Source: Margaritifera margaritifera
Taxonomy: Eukaryota > Mollusca > Bivalvia > Unionida > Margaritiferidae
Direction of reading: 5' to 3'
Length of the DNA stretch: 64,000 nucleotides
Assembly (NCBI GenBank): GCA_029931535.1
Contig: JAQPZY010001581.1
Span: 4,200,501-4,264,500 of the forward strand
Shown one piece after another: positions 61,604 through 64,000 of this stretch. The number at the start of each line of letters is the position of its first letter. Position 1 is the first letter of the stretch. A program made the translations under genes and the position numbers. Below the pieces are notes generated by a model. It saw only the letters and a program-made list of their open reading frames with translations. It did not search any database and was not told the DNA's origin.

Positions 61604-64000
61604 AGGTGATATACAATTCATTCCGTAGTTACATATCGGTATACCATAAGAAATCACGCAGAATAAAATCCACATGCGACTTCTTTTCTTTTCCTATATT
61701 GTTTTCAACAAACATGTCTTCCTTTTGTGATATATCTTATATCAGGGTATTGCCTCACTGAGTCTTTTGTTAGAAATGTGTGTGTGTCTGTGTGTCGGTG
61801 TATGTATGTATGTATGTATGTATGTATGTATGTATGTATGTATGTATGTATGTATAAACAAAAGTGTTAGACTGTGAATGTGATATACATATATTTAGAA
61901 TAATGTGTTTAAAAAAATGTTGGTAACCGTTGAATCCGATTGAACACGATTCAATAAACAAGAATGGGACAAAACGGCGTCTCTTATTTCATTAATTCTA
62001 TTTGACTTTTACCTAGCAATAAAAAATGTGTCACTTACATCTTATCTCTATGTATGTATGTATGTATGTATGTATGTATGTATGTATGTATGTATGTATG
62101 TATGTATGTATGTATGTATGTATGACTAGAGTTTGCACGCCAGTTTGAGAGTGAGAGAGATACATTTGATACAGACATCAATATAGACGATCTGTTACTG
62201 CTGTTGTTGTTATAAGTAGTAGTAGCATCAGTAGCAATAGTAGTAGCAGTAACAACAGCAATACAATTATTTGCTTACTGTTTGTGGTCTTTGGGCAGGT
62301 AAGTTAAAGAAAATAGTACGATCATTGGCACGTGGCCACAACTATTGGAATAAGTTCAAAATGGGTTAGTGAGTCAGAGATTGTTGTCTTATTTAGAAGC
62401 CGGAAGTACATCTTGATCAAATTTACGCTGGTCGTAATGTTTTGATCCACAACTAGTTACTGTTTTCTCAAATAGTTTATCAAATTTTCGACTGAAGGTA
62501 GTTTTGTTTGCTAAAGGTAGAATTTGACGGAATGTGACTCTGATAGTTTCAATATATGAAAATTTGCCACCCCTTCTTCGCATTTAAATAAATGAATCCG
62601 TGAACAGTCAGAACTCAAATGACTATGACCATGTACGATCACACAGACCTGGGAATGATAAAACATGTCCAAAATTCACGGTCAATACTCGCGGAGTATC
62701 GATCGCCTATGAACTTTAAGAGAGTGAAATAATAAACAAAACAGATTAAAAAACTAACCATTGCAGATAGGGAAGGGGAAGGAGTGGAATCCAGCATTGA
62801 AGAATGTAACAATATTGGGCGACTTTGACAGCTCATTTTGATCCTGCAATCAAACGTGTATCTCGTCACATTTGTTTTACATCTAAGATCTAGGTTAAAC
62901 ATGACTAAAGTAGTTAAGAAGCATAGGTTCACATTTCATAATTTATATTTGAGTTTTATTTTTAGCTTCAATGTCCGAATGTTATGATCTTCTGATCAGA
63001 CACATCTTGAGGTAATGTTCAGAGGGAAAGGATCGACGTTTTGTAGATTGGATGATTGCTTGTTTTCTTCCTTGATTAAATATGGAAGAATATCCGATAA
63101 GTGAAAGTATATTGTGTAGATGATTACTAGATGAATAGGAAGTCAAATTTTAAATTTCTGTTACAAAATCCGCTACGCTCTTATTTCACCCGTGGCTGCC
63201 TGCGATACACTTTCCTCGTTTCTCATAAATATGCATAAACCTGCTAAACCAATCATTGCACTCCCGAGTCAAATTGTCTCGGAAGGTTGATCCAATACAA
63301 CCTTTTATGCTGACTGAATGAATCAATCAGATTTTCTCATCCAAACATAGTCAGTCTTTGTCCATTTTCATTTTGCTCTACACTTATTGTAATTATCGTT
63401 TTACTTTCTTGTACCTACAGTTACAGTGTTTATTTTTGACATAGAAAACAAATCTTAATTTCATACTACGTTTTCTAAATATATTTCCTCAAAGCGGAAA
63501 CTGTGAAAGAAGCCACTTTATGGTTATTTTTTACTTTCTTAGTCTGGACGACATGTCCACAATGCGACTAATATTCTGGCCCCGAATTCACCAAATTCCT
63601 CAACTTAAGTGCTCACTCAAACTCAAAATTACCTTTGTTATGTGTCTTGTATTTCTTAAATTGTTACAAAATGAACAATACATATTTAACAGACATCTGT
63701 ATCTAAACGCACTGCTACGTTGACATCTCTTGTATTTCAATTAGTTTATTTTTTGTAAGTTATCAAAATTTTAGTTTGAATGTGCTCTGAAGTTGAATAC
63801 GGGACCCAAGCGACTTAAAACAATTGTGTAAATCAATATATTGCTTTGTGTAACCCAACCTGACTGCTGTTTCACAAACTGAGTACATGTACTTTGCAAT
63901 CGGTAGTAAGTTGGCATGTAACTAATAGCAGCGACTAACATACACCTAGTATGTTATTCCCGCTATAGATACATCTCATATATTTTTCCTATATTTCTGT
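61604..64000 (+). repeat. 3.48-kb tandem unit 3, cut by window end
   Basis: Matches unit 2 at an offset of 3,479-3,495 bp, varying with microsatellite length. Microsatellites: (ATGT)n at 61,798-61,855 and (TATG)n at 62,049-62,124. A few private substitutions are visible, such as the Arg-to-Cys change within the 62,639-62,932 frame and AAAGAAC to AATGAAC near 63,670. The array therefore continues past the window. Confidence 0.96.

Overview
This window looks like AT-rich, repeat-dense nuclear DNA from a metazoan, most likely a marine mollusc and probably a bivalve. The evidence is spliced-gene architecture (an exon bounded by a polypyrimidine-CAG acceptor), a TRAF-family signalling protein, fossils of several non-LTR retrotransposons, hAT elements with 8-bp target duplications, tRNA-derived SINEs, and a microsatellite every 1-3 kb. 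There are no operons, ribosome binding sites or CRISPR arrays. Family names below come from reading motifs, not from searches.

Genes are few. A convincing intact coding region is a TRAF-like exon at 10,867-11,865 (minus): TRAF zinc finger, coiled coil and a complete TRAF-C/MATH domain, with a poly(A) signal at 10,576. A second gene, of the invertebrate/fish G2E3-like HECT family, runs on the plus strand from a small ATG exon at 22,285-22,363 across a 6.65-kb intron to a large 3' exon at 29,016-31,048. It is broken by several stops and frameshifts, though its HECT-type tail with the HTC cysteine is still readable. A pair of unrecognised AT-rich minus-strand coding remnants lies at 1,602-2,100 and 6,116-6,893.

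Mobile DNA dominates. A Tx1/L1-like LINE endonuclease fragment is at 19,283-20,500. A related RT fragment (37,945-40,085) is split by a 1,329-bp hAT deletion derivative (38,121-39,449), which still encodes a frameshifted BED finger and has perfect 8-bp target duplications. A CR1/Jockey-like RT palm is at 46,000-46,475 (minus). A LINE C-terminal tail with a C2H2 finger is at 41,335-41,760 (minus). An rve (DDE) integrase pseudogene is at 34,785-35,587 (minus). Four short hAT-like elements and two copies of a tRNA-derived SINE are also present.

The window is also heavily self-duplicated. Paired direct repeats are 14,690-16,108 with 23,148-24,712, 16,110-18,005 with 36,068-37,908, and 8,235-8,830 with 9,235-9,780. 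A large inverted repeat spans 49,850-52,785. Minisatellites have units of 24, 44, 47 and about 145 bp. From 53,830 to the right edge lies a tandem array of 3.48-kb units: one decayed partial copy, then three nearly identical copies, the last cut by the window end. The genes do not form a pathway. The window is best read as a gene-poor, repeat-driven interval with one live-looking immune-signalling exon and one dead HECT-family gene.
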